Of a DNA stretch of 64,000 bases, positions 11,401 through 23,780 are shown piece after piece. Numbering within the stretch: position 1 is the stretch's first letter; the number at the start of each line of letters is the position of its first letter. The DNA comes from Chlorella sorokiniana (Eukaryota; Chlorophyta; Trebouxiophyceae; Chlorellales; Chlorellaceae), in the NCBI GenBank assembly GCA_025917655.1, contig CP084614.1, positions 620,001 through 684,000 on the forward strand. The letters are read 5' to 3'. The translations under genes and the position numbers were made by a program. The notes beneath the pieces were generated by a model that worked only from the letters and a program-made list of their open reading frames with translations, was not told the origin of the DNA and did no database searches.

Positions 11401-14400
11401 GGAGCATGAAACAGTGAGAGGTGCCCAAGAGGGTCAGCAGCGGCAAGCGCGCACGCGTCCGGCAGCGCTGGGCGGCGGCACAGACGCCGCCCGCAGCTAG
11501 CTGGGGGGCAGCGCAGGGGCAGCTCTTGCCTGGGTGAGCTCGTTTTGGTCGCCCAGCAGGGCGGAGAGGGCCTGCTGGATGTCGGGCAGCAGCGGCGCCA
11601 GGCGCGGGTGGCGCCCGCAGTGCAACAGCAGCGACACGAGCCACACCGCGCCGGCGCAGCGCACCTGCAGGGAGGGAAGGAGAAGGGGGCGGTGAGGTGG
11701 GAGTGTGGTCAAGGAAGTTCTTGGGGGTCAGGTGGGGGGGGATGGTGTGTATGTGTGAGGGGGTGGTGAGGGGGGTGGGGGTCTTTGAGAGGGGGTGTCT
11801 GCAGAACCTGGGTCAGGCAATTTAACAACGTGCATGTAATGGCCGCACGGCACGCAACGCACGCAGACAAGCGGGCAGCCCCCACCTCTGCCCTCGTGTG
11901 CAGGAGGCACTCATCCATCACGGTGCCCAGTATCTGCTGCTGAGCGGCAGCCAGCGGCGAGCCCGCGGGCGCCGCTCCGCCAACCGCAGCATCTTCGCCT
12001 GCTTCCCGAGCCGCTGCACCATTCCTTCCCTCCTCCGACTGTTCGTGCTGCTGCTCCAGCCGCCGCTGCTGCTGCTGCTTCCAGGCCGCCAGGGATGTGA
12101 AGGGGGTGTGCAGGATGTCTTCTGGGGTGACTGGCACGCCTGGGCGGGGTGATAGGTGGCAAAAGGCAGGCAATGGCTGTGGTGGAGGGTTGGATGCGAG
12201 AGAACAAGCAGCCTGCGCTGCACACGCTGCAGGGTCGTGCAAGGAGGCAGGCCAGGCTGCCTTGCCGCGCATGCCCCACTGAGCCGCCCGCACACCTCCA
12301 AAGCAGAAGCAGAGCGCCTCCCCCGCCGCAAACAGCAACTCCTCGGTCTTGCTGGTCTTCAAGGCCAGCAGGGCGGAAATGGAGGGTTGCAGCACGCCGC
12401 CGCTGGCAGGCATGCCGGCAGCTGCGCCGTCGGGCGGAGCGTCGGCGTCGGTGGCCGCAGGAGCGGCGGGGGTGCAGCGGCGGCGGCGGGGCCACGCGCA
12501 TGCGCCCAGCAGAGGTACCCCAGCGCGGCGGCCGCCTTCTTGGCCACCTTGGGGTCTTTGTCGGCCAGCAGCTCGGCTGCTTCACCCGCAATCTGAGCCG
12601 CCTCTGGCAGCGCCGGCAGCAGCAGCTGCGGGCGCCGCCCGAGCCTTCCGCAGCTAGGGGCAGGCTCGCGTGCGCCAACGCCAGCGCGGCAGCGGCACGC
12701 AGGCTGGAGGAGCCCGAGGTGGCCGTCGCCGCCGGAGGGGCCGCCAGCAGCTGGCGCAGCTGGCTCAGCAGGGAGAGCAGCAAGTCCTGCGGTACGGCAG
12801 GTGTACCTGCACACAGCAGGACACACTCCAGCACCTGTTCGCTGGGTAGTTCGGACTGCATGTGGCCGGTTGGGAAATCACCAGCACGGCAGGCGAGCAG
12901 CCAGCAGCGGCGAGTTCCAGCAACAGCAGCAGCGCCTTGCTGGCCTCGCACCCACGCCTCCACCCCCAAAGTAGGATGCAACCGTGGCCCCACCTTGCAG
13001 CAGGTGCGCCGCTATAAAGCCTGCCGCCGCCGCCGCGCCGTCCGCTTGCTCCAGGCGCGCGGCGTGCCCAGCCCGCAGCGTGCTCAGCAGCGTGTCGCAC
13101 AGCTGCCCCACTCTGGAGTCTGGCCCAGCGCCCAAGTGAGGGACCAGCATGCCCAACAGCTGCGCCGCCGCCTGGCGGGCGCCGCCGTCCACGTGCCCCG
13201 TCAGCCGCAGCAACAGCGCCTGGCGGGGGCCGTCGGCGGCGTAGGCGGCCGCAAACGCGCTGCGCGCCGCCGCGGCAGCCGCCAGCAGCGCGCCCAGCGT
13301 GGCGGAGGCCAGCTCAGCGGGCGCAGCGGGCAGCAGCGCATTCTCCAGCAGCTGCAGGTAGGCGGTGGCGGTGTCGCCAGGCATGCCGCCGTTGCTGCCG
13401 TGGTGGGAAGCGGACGCTGCCTGGCGGCGGCACTCCTCCAGGAAAGAAATGGCTGCCAGGAACGCCTGGCATACGGCACATGAGGGGCGGGCAGTTGTGT
13501 AAATTTTGCAGCAGAAAGGGCCAGGCAAATCGCTTCTATAAGACGCCAGGGCAAGGCAAGGGAAGCGTGCGGCTGCCAGCGAGGAGCCGAGCGGGCGCAC
13601 CTTGGGCTGCAGCGGCAGGGCTGCGCCGTCGGCGGGCCGCCGCCCCAGCTGCGGCACCTGGCCCAGCAGGAACTGCAGCACCTCCTCAAATGCTGGGTGC
13701 TGTGGTAACGCATCTTTGGGACCATTGCCGCTGCCGCTGGCACCGCCTGCACCGCCGCCGGCAAACTTGCCGGGCTGCAGGCCCTCCAGCGCAGCCTCGG
13801 CGACCTGGAAGCGGCCGTCCGCGGCCGCCAGCATGCAGAGGTACCGGGCGGGGACGTGGGCAAAGGGGAAGAGCTTGACCGCCCACTGCAGCGCCGCCAT
13901 GCGCACCGCCTCTGGCTGCTGCGGAGCCACCGACTCCAGCAGCAGCTGCTGCAGGGCTGCCGCTGTCTCGCCCTCAGCGCCCCTGCATCTCAACAGCAGC
14001 AGGTCGGGGTGTGGGGGTGGGCGGCGGAGCCAAATGGATCAAGCTGGCAGTTTCACCCCAATGGGGACACGGGCAGGCACAGCCGCCGTAGCCGCCACCA
14101 CCAAGGTGTTGGGAAGGGGCTTGCCTGAAGGCTGCCGACAGGCTGGCCGTGGCCTCCTGCACAGCCGCCCGCACCCCAGGCGGCTCGGTGGACAGCGCAG
14201 CAAAGAACCTGCAGGGCCGTACAGGGCGCAGCAGTCAGCATGGCGAGCACAAGGCACCAGCCAGCGAGCAGTAGCCTCCCCCCCAACGGCGCGGGCTCCT
14301 TGACCTCAAAGCAGGGGCTCTAGCAAGGCAATGGCAAGCAATGGCAACTGTAGTGCCCATGCGTGCACAACTCGAGACACCCCCCCCAACAACTCACCTG

Positions 14401-17217
14401 GCCGCGATGTCGGTGCGCCCAGCAAAGGCTTGAGGCTGGCGCTGAGCCAGCTGGCCCACCGCCTGATACGTGAAGCCGCGCAGGGTGAGCGACGCGGCGT
14501 CGCCCGCCCTCGTGCTCGCTGCGACAGGCGGCAGACGGGGAGGCACAACAGCACGCTCAGGTGATAGGCTTGCAGGTACCCCAGGATGCTTCGCAAGGGC
14601 CATAGCAATACGATCGACCCAGGCCAAGCCCAGAGTGCCATGAGCGAGGCTGCCTGGATTGAAACAGCCATCCTGGCATACAGGGGGACCACCGGGCGGG
14701 TGCAGCAACAGCGGCGACACCACCACGGAGGGTGAAGGGGCCAACGCGCGTGGCAGCAGCTGGGGCAGCAGCGGCGGCAGCCCCCACCCTCGTCCAGCAG
14801 CTGGAGGCAGCCTTCCAGGATGGAGGCGGCTGCTGGGGAAAGCTGCTCCGCGGCGGCGTGCTTGAACATCCACACCGCAAACTCCATGCCAGCCTGGCGC
14901 AGGCGGGGCGTGGTCTGGCCGTACAGGCACACAGTGACAGTCTGCAGGGGCAGCAGCAGGTTGGGCAGCACACTGGCAGCAGCATCACGGCTTATGGAGC
15001 GGAACCTGATGTGGCCCAGCGGACAAGCACGGACTGTTAAAACAATGGGGATGTGGCAATGCAAACAAACAGATTAGGCACAGGCGCAGCAGCTGCCACA
15101 GCGCAACTCACTGTCAGTGAGTGGGGGAAGCAGTTGGCCGCAGCCGTGCTCTTGCAGAAGAGCGAGAGCAGGCGGGCACGCAGGGCCACCCCCGCCGGCG
15201 TGTGCCGCTCCTGCACAGCAGTGCAGCCAAGCTATTCAAAAGGTTTTGATGATAAAGCTCCCCCCACACACACACACGCATCACACCTGCAATGCCATCA
15301 AATCCCTTTCCATCCAACCACAGCCATTTCACCCCTCCAAGCCCTCTCATCCTCCACACCCGTGCAGACACACCCCGCACACACCTCCAGGGGCAGGCTG
15401 TCGTCATCGGCGGTTCCGTGGAACAGCTCAAACAGCGGCTCCACCACCGCCGCCGCCTCCAGATCGACTGCAGATGACCATGCAGACTCGCAATTGGCAG
15501 GGGTGGCCCAGAGGGGCGGCTGCTGTCCATCCAAGACGGCACCCGCAAGCAGCAGGCTTAACAAGCTGATCTGTGCGGCACGGGGTCCCGGCCAGCAAGC
15601 GCAGCGCCTTGGCGGCCCAGTGGTCACCTGGCGGCCTGTGCGCGTCGACGCCGCACCGCTTCTTCAGCAGCTCTTCGCCGCGGCGGGACACCTGCACGGC
15701 AGGCACAGCCAAGCCCGGCGTCAGCCCCGCCGAGACAAGGCCAACTGGTGGCAGCAGGCTGTTTTCCGGCTGCCAGGCAGGTGCTACATGGCGGTTGAGG
15801 CGGCAGAAGCTGCTGGGCAGCTGGCATGGCCTGGGCTGACCTGGTCGTTGGGGTCGCAGGCAGCTGCCAGGTAGACGCGCAGCAGCTCTGTCGGGTCCCA
15901 GCCGGCAGCTGCCGAGAAGTTGAGGAAGCCAAGCTTGCGGCGCAGCAGCACCTCCCCTGCGGAGGAGCAGGTGCAAGACAGCACCTCGGCTACTTGACTC
16001 TGGATGCAGCAAAGCGCTGCCGGGCAGCCATGGTGGACGCATGGCTGGCAGGCAGCGCCTTGCCAGCCGCTGCCAGCCTTGCCTGCGGGGGCGACTTGCC
16101 CTCCACCGCCGCCACATCCTTCAGGCTCATGCCCGGCGGTACAGAGGCCAGCGGGGCCGTCGCGCCGTCCACATCCATTGGCTGCGCCCGGCGCCCGGCC
16201 GCCTCCCGCCGCCGCTGCCTGAGCCGCTGCCAGAGGGTTGGAGGGGCCCTTGGTCGAGGGCGGCTGGTACAGCATCAGCGGCAGCACAAAACGCAGCAAC
16301 GCCGCGCGATCGGCGGCAGCGGTGCTGGGTGGGCCGCCCGGAGCAGTGGCCTCGTTGGCGGCGGCCTCTGGCTGCAAAAAGGGATAGGCTGCTGCAAAAT
16401 CCTGTTCGCTGACGCGTGCGCTGCTGGCGCCCGGCGCCGCCATGTGCTCCCAGCACTGCGCAGCCATGCGCAGCAGCATGTCTCGGTGCTGCTGGGGGCG
16501 CGTGCTGAGGCCCGTGAGCAGGGTGGGCAGCTGCAAGGAGTGGGAGTGGCATGGCAACACAGCATGACAAATAGGAATGCTGCCCCAGCAGCCGGGACAG
16601 CCCGCAAGGTGCAGCAAGCCTCTGGCCCCACGCGCCTCTGCAAAGCGATCGGCGGGCGGTGCGCGGGCCACGGCCTGCTCCAGGTACACCACAGCAAAGT
16701 TGCGGGCCATGGCGCTGGTGGCAGGTGCTGCACAGACAGGGAGAGGCGCCGCATGGACACGAGCAGTGATGCCGGCATGCAGACCACACGCAACCTCTGT
16801 CTGGAACTATGCGTACGTAGCATGGCGTGCGGTGTGGCCAGCAGCAGTGCGGGCAGCACAGAGGGCAGCACCCACCAGCGTAGAGGTGCGCCAGGTCGTG
16901 CAGTGGGAGGCGCAGCTGGGCCAGCGCCCGGGTGCGCTTGTTGCAGTGCGAGAGGATCTCCAGAACCTTCTTTTGCAGCCCTGGGCTGGCAGCAGGACCC
17001 AGCTTGCCTATAACAATCGGCAGCAGCTTTGAGAGGACCTGCGGGTCAGGAAACAACAACTCGGCGCTTCAAGCGGCGGCGGGCGGGGCAGCCTAGAGTG
17101 TGTGGGAAACAGCGCTGCCAGGTCGTCGGCAGTCACCTGCTCCAGCCGGTCATCTTCCGTGAGGGCCAGCCTCGTGAGGATGCGGCCCAAGCCCTCGATT
17201 TCCTCCTGATCACCCAT
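5432..17217 (-). CDS. ECM29: ECM29 proteasome adaptor/scaffold protein (HEAT repeats)
   Basis: ECM29 is a large HEAT-repeat protein that binds 26S proteasomes and tethers or stabilises the core-regulatory assembly. The chosen start at 17217 gives [20 protein letters not shown], and the next exon has [15 protein letters not shown] and [13 protein letters not shown], matching the family N-terminus (LPPVLLKLSS, KKVMELLVHLNKR). Other diagnostic exons are [15 protein letters not shown]-like at about 10870, [20 protein letters not shown] (about 10500), [16 protein letters not shown] (about 10220), [20 protein letters not shown] (about 9940), [17 protein letters not shown] (about 9570), [12 protein letters not shown] (about 8960) and [20 protein letters not shown] (about 7040). 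The C-terminus ends [16 protein letters not shown] at 5432. Dozens of short exons are spread over 11.8 kb. Individual joins were not all resolved, and Ala-rich linkers make some exon edges uncertain. Confidence 0.88.
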
Positions 17218-17442
17218 CTTCCCACTGATCGCGCGGGTCCGCGCCGGCTGAAAGGTGGCACGACGCTGGGTTGATAGACCTGGGCAGTAGATGCGAGCGC
17301 AAAAGGCCTGCTGGCGATGGGCAGCATTGCATGCTGCCAGCGCTGTGCGGCGCCGTCGCACTTGGCGCCTGGCACACAACCATGAAAAATACACTCGTCT
17401 GCTTGCAAGAAATGCGGCACTTGCAAGAAACGCGGCATTTTA

Positions 17443-18500
17443 TCACACTCCGTAGCTTACATTGGAGCTGGCTTCGCTGCCGTCGTCCTCCACAGATTTT
17501 GACATCAGCTTGGCAGCATGTCCGCGCACGGCAGACAGCAGATTGGAGGTGCGCGGGAAGCAGGCCAGCCACACCATGCACAGAAGGCAGCAGACCAGAA
17601 CGAACAGCAGTGTCAGGAAGGAGCCAGCGACGATGCCACTCACGGCAGGCCCAACGGCAGCGTGGCCCGCACAGCCGTGCTGTGCTCGACCCCGCAGGAG
17701 AAGGGTGATGCCAGCGGCTAGGGCTGCGCCAAACAGGGTGCTGCATGCCAGCGATGCGGCAAGCGCAGCGACAACGTCCTGCGCGCTGTGCGCTGGGCTC
17801 TGCTCCCTTTGGACGACCAGCAGAGCGAGGGCTAGCAGGAAGGGTCCCAAGCCGGGGAGCAGGAACACAGCCACAAACAAGGCCAGCCTGCCGGCGAACC
17901 AGAGCATGTCGCTGGTGCTGGCGCTGGGCAGCCCCTCCTCCAGCAGCGAAGAGACCGCCAGCACCAGCACAGCTGCGGCCATGAGGGCGGCGATGGTCAC
18001 GAGCGCCGCGCCAGGGGTGACGTAAGACCAGCAGGCAGACATGCCCTCGATGCCACAGCTGGGAGCCCTCTGTGGATGGATGGCTGCTGCCGCCACACAA
18101 ATGCGCGCTGCTGGTTTGGAGGCACCTGGATCTGGCTGCAGACGGGGGTGCGCATGGGCAACGGGGCTTCAAGACCGGCCCCCGACTGCCAGCAGCGGGC
18201 AGGCAACGGGGACTACTGAACTGTCTGTCCCACGATCCATTCAAGCTCACCTGCCAACTGGTGATTGCAATCCACACAGCAGCAGAAAGGTTGAGCCGGT
18301 GCCCAGGCGGATGGTCGGCAGGAGGTTGACAGGGCAGGTCCAAGGTTCGGCAGCCGGGCGCACAGCTGCCAAGTGCAGTCCACAAGCAGAGCAGCAAACG
18401 TAAACCCACAGACGAGAGGGCCGGCCGCTGCTTCCCTTGCTGAAGGAAGCTGCGCAATCAGCGCCAGCACAGAGTCGGTGAACCTCCTCAGCGGTTGTCA
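17443..18500 (-). CDS. Multi-pass membrane protein, family not recognised
   Basis: The main exon (17443 to about 18060) encodes a strongly hydrophobic protein. Segments include ALVTIAALMAAAVLVLAVSS, FAGRLALFVAVFLLPGLGPF, LACSTLFGAALAAGITLLL and GIVAGSFLTLLFVLVCCLLC, so at least four membrane spans. A short polar tail SVEDDGSEASSNVSYGV ends at the stop. An upstream exon in the region 18300-18480 carries another hydrophobic stretch (LALIAQLPSAREAAAG, then VCGFTFAALLVDCTWQLC). An in-frame ATG at 18042 (MSACWSYVTPG) could start a shorter form; the upstream start was not resolved. It lies head-to-tail with ECM29, 225 bp upstream of the ECM29 start. A TGTAA lies inside the last codons. I do not recognise the family. 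Confidence 0.55.
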
Positions 18501-18634
18501 AGTACATTAAACTCAATGCATGTATCCCCTTCATGATACCAATTCAAACCAAAGGAGGTCAGAAAGTGGAATAGATCGATATGGAGTCAATGCAGTGTTT
18601 CAACATCAATTTTCACAGTTTCGCATGGCAAGTG

Positions 18635-21600
18635 TCACCCTCGCCTCTGGTTGCCTGGGCCCGCCGCCCGCCGCCACCGCGCCGCCGCCTGGCGTCCGCT
18701 ATTCACCGTGTGCACAACTTGCCCAAGACGCAGGCTGCTGAAGGTGTTTGAGTTGCCGGGGCCTGCCTCCACATCTCGCTCTGCACCGCCCTCGCCGCTG
18801 CTTGGCGACTGCTGGCCCTTTGCGGCGTTGGCCCTTGCCACCCTCTCCAAAAAGCTGTGTGAAATCAGGGGCGGGACAGTGTGCCTTTGAGCTGCCCCTC
18901 GTGAAGACATCTCTCTGCAGCCTTGACCACAGCACGCGCGTGCGTGCCACCGGCCCCCTGTCCGCCTGCCCTGCAATTGCGCAGCCCCCCAGACAGCCCA
19001 GACACTCGCTCACACCTCTGCCCCTCCCCCTACACACCACCACCACCACCAACACACACACACACACCTCTGCGCCTGCTCCATCAGGCGTTCCGCCTCC
19101 TCTGGGTGGTCCCGCAGCACGGCGTGGAACTCGGCAGCGGGCAGGTAGAAGAGCTCGCAGCGGCTGAGTGCGGTGGCGGTGAAGGCGGCGCGCCAACGGG
19201 ACCCCACCACCAGCTCGTCGCGCACAGCGGCGCTGGGGTCCTGCAACGGCGGCGGAGGACGGGCTGCGCGCGGTGAGTAGCCTGGCGATGCCGACAAGCG
19301 GAGCGGACAGAGGTGCAGGCCAGGAGGGCCCCGCTGGCCACGCTGAGGCCCGCACCCGCACCCCACCCCGCCTCCATGTGCATGCACACCTCCGCTCCTG
19401 CCCCCGCACGTACACACCACCCGCACGTCTTGCTCTGTCCCTGTGTTACCATGATGCATTCCCCCTTTCTAGCTGCTCCTTCCCTCCTTCCCCTCCCTGA
19501 CCAGTTCCTCCCCTGCTGTTCCTCCGCTGCTGGCACACCAGTTCTGCCACACCTGTGGCCCATCCCCACACGCCCCACCTCCTTGCTGGGCGCTGGCGGC
19601 CGGCAGCAGCGCCAGCTCGGCCAGGCAGTCGCCAGGGCCCAGCGTGTCCACGGCGCCGGGGGCACTGACGTCGACGAAGCCGCTGCGCAGGAAGTAGGCG
19701 GCGCGTAGGAGGTGCCCCTCCTGCAGGATGACCTGGCCTGCGGGCAGCAGCAGGTGTGCGTGCGTGTGGGGGTGTGGGGGGGTGGGGGATGGGATTGAGA
19801 GAGCTGGAAAATGGGAAGCTTGTGGCGGTAAGGGAACAGGGGGCGCTTGCAAAGGGAGGGGCATGCAGACTTCCACCCAGGAGGGCAGGAAGGGGATAAG
19901 AAAGATATGAAGGAGAGGTTTTATAGCAGGCAAGCATTTGCTGAAGCCGCCAGCCAGCCCCGGACGCGGCCGGTCACGCAGGCCGACGGCGACAGGCAGC
20001 AGCTGCGTTTGTGGCACGCACCCGGCAGCGCCACGGTGCGGCGCAGCAGCGGTGCCACGTCCTCCAACAGCAGCGGGCTGTCGGCGAAGGGCGGCAGGCG
20101 CGCCAGCAGGTCGCTGACGGACAGCAGGGCGACCTGGGAGCGGATGGCGGGGGCAGCTCCCGAAGCACTTCCTCGTCGTGGTCCACCCGCCCCTCAGAGT
20201 GCTTGGCCGCCATGAAGTCCAACACGCGGCGGCGCAGCTGCGACGGAACATGCCGTGCTTGTAGCATCTCCTGCACACAGGGCAGCCGGGCGGGGGCAGC
20301 GTGCACCGTCGACAGATGCAAAGAGGCACGCCTGGGGCCCTGGGTTGGCCGCATGCATGCCGCAAACCTTGGAGGCCAAAAAGTAAGCACAGGAACAAAA
20401 TCGGCGCGCATGCTGCTGGCCGGCACAGCAACTCAAAATGTGCGGTGAGGCGGTGCCACCCCGCCCCCAGCCACCCACCACCATCCTGTCCATGCGATCC
20501 TTGTACTCCTGCGCCCCGCTGCTGCTCTGGAAGATGTAGTTGATGATGAAGCCGTTCATGACTGGTCCCGGCAGCGCGGAGTGACAAAGGGAGCGGGTCA
20601 GGAGCAGCTGCTCGCGCTGGCATTGACCGGGTCGTGACCACAGCGCCGACGGCTGGTAGGGCTGGCGCGGCAGCAGGGCAGCGACAGCAGGCAGCGGCCA
20701 GGCCTGGGGCGCCGGCTGCGCAGCCTGCTGCATGGCAAGGGCAGGCGGCACCCAAGCGGCGTGCGAGGGCTCCTCTCTGGCTCACCTGCAAACATCGCTG
20801 CCACCAGGATCATCACAAACACCCAGACCATCGCCTCCGGCCAGGTGATTGGCGGGTAGCTGCCGTAGCCTGCAATGGGGCATCCAGGCCAGGCAGGAGG
20901 GCAATGCCTGGCTCGGCATCAGCTGATGACGGGGCTGGCAGCTCCCAAACAACAAGCCCTTCCCAATGCTTCAAGGCAACAAGCCAGGCTGTTGTTCCCT
21001 TCCATGCCGCAGGCAAGGCATCCGCTCACCCAACCCAATCATGGCGCTGACAATGGAGAACAGGCTGAAAATCCACTGCTGCCCCACAGGCGCCTCCAGC
21101 AGGTCCAGCAGCACTGGCCAGGTATCTGCAGGGGGCAGGATTGGAACATGGTTGGAGGTGCAGGCACCCAAGCGCCGCAGGAAGAGAGGGAGGCACTTTG
21201 GACTGACATAGCTCCGCGCGCGCCCGCCCCCGCCCCACCCCCACCCACACGCACCCCACCCCCGGCCCAGGTGCCTATGGCCCTGCCGTTCACGCACCGC
21301 TTTGGCGCACGCACCTGCTGGGAAGTCCTGGATGCGGAGGGTCAGCCAGAGCAGGCAGGCACAGCAGTGGCACGTCTCCAGCAGCACCAGCGCAAAGGAG
21401 AGCATGCGGCGGGCGTTGTGGCTGAACTCGCGACGGATGCCTGCAGGGCGGGGTGGGCGAGGTGGCAGGGTGCGTTACTGTAAGCAGTGGCACAAAGAGC
21501 CAGCTCTACAGCCACAAAAACACAAAACGGAGGGGATGCAACACACAGGCTGATGCCTCCTCGACCAGGCTACCGCAAGCCGGCAGCTGCCCACCCGAAA

Positions 21601-23436
21601 AGTGGTCGATCCACTGCCAGGGAGAGCCGTGGCCGCGCCGCCCAATGCCGAATATGCGAACCAGCCTGCAGCAGGGCGCAACGTATCGAAGCGCAACATA
21701 GCCTTTAGCGTAACAACGCACACGTGAGATCAGCCCCTGTTCTCCTTCATGTGCACCACTTTGTGTCTCCCCAACAAGATGTTCTTCCCAAGGCTGTGCC
21801 ATTCCAGGGGGTAAACTCTGGCCCCTGCTTTAGTGTTGCTGCTAGCGCTTCATGCCCCTGCCCTTCCCTCTCCTCCCGCCCTCACCCAGCCAGCCACACA
21901 TGCACGCACACGAAAGACGTGCATAATCTCACTTGATTAACTCTCCGGTGTTGTAGTAGTTCAGGCTGGAGTTGGCCAACACCATGATGCAGTTGATGGG
22001 CAGGCAGGCCAGCACGTCGGTCAGCAGGTACGAGGTGGCGTACTGCAACCTGCACCGCAGGCGGGAGGGATGGGGCGCCACGTGTGGTTGTCCCGCATTT
22101 CCATCTGCAGCAGGCATGACATCCGCTGCTCCAAGCAAGGTCAAGGTGATGGCAAGCAGTTTGAGGTCCAGGCCCTGCCCCATGTGGTACCCCTGGCTGT
22201 GCACACACCACCGAAGCGGGGACCGGGGGCAGTGGGGCAGCAGCTGCCGGGCACGGTGCACTCACGCAATACGGCGCAGGGAGTAGTCCACCCGCTGCTC
22301 CTCCTCGTCATAGTAGCCGGTGAAAAAGTTGAGCACAACATCCAGCTGCGCACAGTACCGCAGGCGCAGAACGACATCGGGCAGCGCACCAGTAAGACAG
22401 CCTTACAGGGCGGGGGAAGGGGTGCGGAGGCTGCTTGTCTGCAAACAACTAGCGAGCACAGGCGCACGCACAACGTCACGCAAGCGGGCCAGCCAGGAGA
22501 GCCATGGCATGTGGCCGACCGCACTCACGAAGAAGAAAGCGCTGACGAAGAAGCTGAAGACGTCCCAAAAGGATGACTTGTCAGAGGCTTCTGCGCCGCC
22601 CGAGAAGCTGCTCTGGCTGCCGCGAGTGCAGGAGTTTTGCGTGTAGAAGGCTGCAGCATGGCAGTGCAAACAAACCGACGGTCAGGGAGCAGCTGCTGTT
22701 CGAGGGAAACTCGGCCTCGCACAGCAGTCAAACCATGCGCGCGGTTGACGGTGTTGGGAAACCGCTCAATCCCCACCATTCCGGCATGCAAGCTGCCGCC
22801 AGCTGACCTATCTGGAGCGGCACCGTGACGAGCGTGGCGTAGATGAGCAGCAGCGCCGCGGTGTCCCACAGCTTGCGGGCGAGCGTGTGCGGGGCCATCA
22901 TGTACCGCGGCCGTATGCTGCCCAGCACCTCCTCCCTCAGCATCTCCGCAATCTGGGAAGGGCAGGGTGTGGGTGTGGGGTGAAGGGGGCAAGGCCACGC
23001 GGTACAGGGGCATGGCATGATCCCAGGGCTCAGCAGCAGACTACTGCAGGGGTTGTCAGGCCCCGCGCACCTCTTTCGCGTGCTGCTGCTCGTACTCGCC
23101 GCCAGCGAGCTCTTCCTCGTCGCTGAGCGGCCGCATGAGCAGACGGTGGCGCAGGCTGCCCGACCCTGCTGCTTGGCCCTGGCCGCCCTTCCGGGCGGCA
23201 TCCTCGACTGCACCAGCAAGGGCAGCAGCAGGGCCATGGCAGGGGCCGGCGAAGGGCCGCGGCGGGCAGGGCGCCGGCGGCAAGTTGGGCTTGCAACGCG
23301 GCGGCCGAGGACCACGCGATCAAGCGATCCCTTCGACCCCTTGCTCACCATCGGCAAGCCGCATGGACAGCATATCCCTGACGGCAAACTTCTCCCGCCG
23401 CAGGGCATCTGTGCGGCGTAGCTGGCTCAAGCGCAT
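18635..23436 (-). CDS. Cyclic-nucleotide-binding, K+-type voltage-gated channel (KCNH/HCN/CNG superfamily)
   Basis: This is a membrane cation channel with a C-terminal cyclic-nucleotide-binding fold. The start at 23436 gives MRLSQLRRTDALRREKF. S1 is ARKLWDTAALLLIYATLVTV (about 22860). The S2/S3 region holds DVVLNFFTGYYDEEEQ and YATSYLLTDVLACLPINC (about 22030). S4 is weakly charged, LVRIFGIGRR (about 21660). S5 is LSFALVLLETCHCCACLLW (about 21390). The pore helix is QQWIFSLFSIVSAMIGLGYG, with the GYG filter assembled across a splice junction (21040 to 20865). S6 is AMVWVFVMILVAAMFA. A C-linker follows (IINYIFQSS, RHVPSQLRRRVLDFMAAKHS), then the cNMP-binding domain with VILQEGHLLRAAYFLRSGFV, LGPGDCLAELALL and FTATALSRCELFYLPAAEF. 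GYG implies K+ selectivity. The gene is divergent from the one at 23781. Confidence 0.87.
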
Positions 23437-23780
23437 GGTGCACAAACATACAGTGCTTGCAGTGGTTTTGTCAAGAACGGGGAAGCCACAGGATTGGGGT
23501 GTATGAAACCCTTAATCCACTGCCAAGATGGCGGCCCCGCTGCAGTGGCAGCCGCTAGCCCCAGCATCTGGGCACCTGACCGAACCATTCTAGTTGCAGT
23601 AAGGAAAATTTAGGTGCTGATGGGTCATTTAAACGCGTTTCAGCCACCTCCCTCATGCAGATTGGCTCCCCGCTGACGCGTCAGCGCTGACACGTAGCGC
23701 CGCATGCTTTTTGTGCCTGTCTCTCTCGGACCTGTCTATTTGCTGTGACTGAGTGTTGACGTTGAGACAGCCAGGGCATC
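23437..23780. promoter_or_regulatory. Divergent intergenic region between channel and small gene
   Basis: These 344 bases separate two start codons pointing away from each other, so both 5' UTRs and promoters should lie here. The stretch is less GC-rich than the flanking exons (for example around 23590-23630). It contains short near-repeats of TGACGCGTCAGCGCTGACACG type at about 23677-23695. I see no defined motif. Confidence 0.4.

Noticed and set aside
19030-19070. CA-rich and ACC-rich simple repeats near introns (also at about 7500, 7940 and 8150)
   Set aside because: Ordinary intronic microsatellites common in green algae, with no sign of function.
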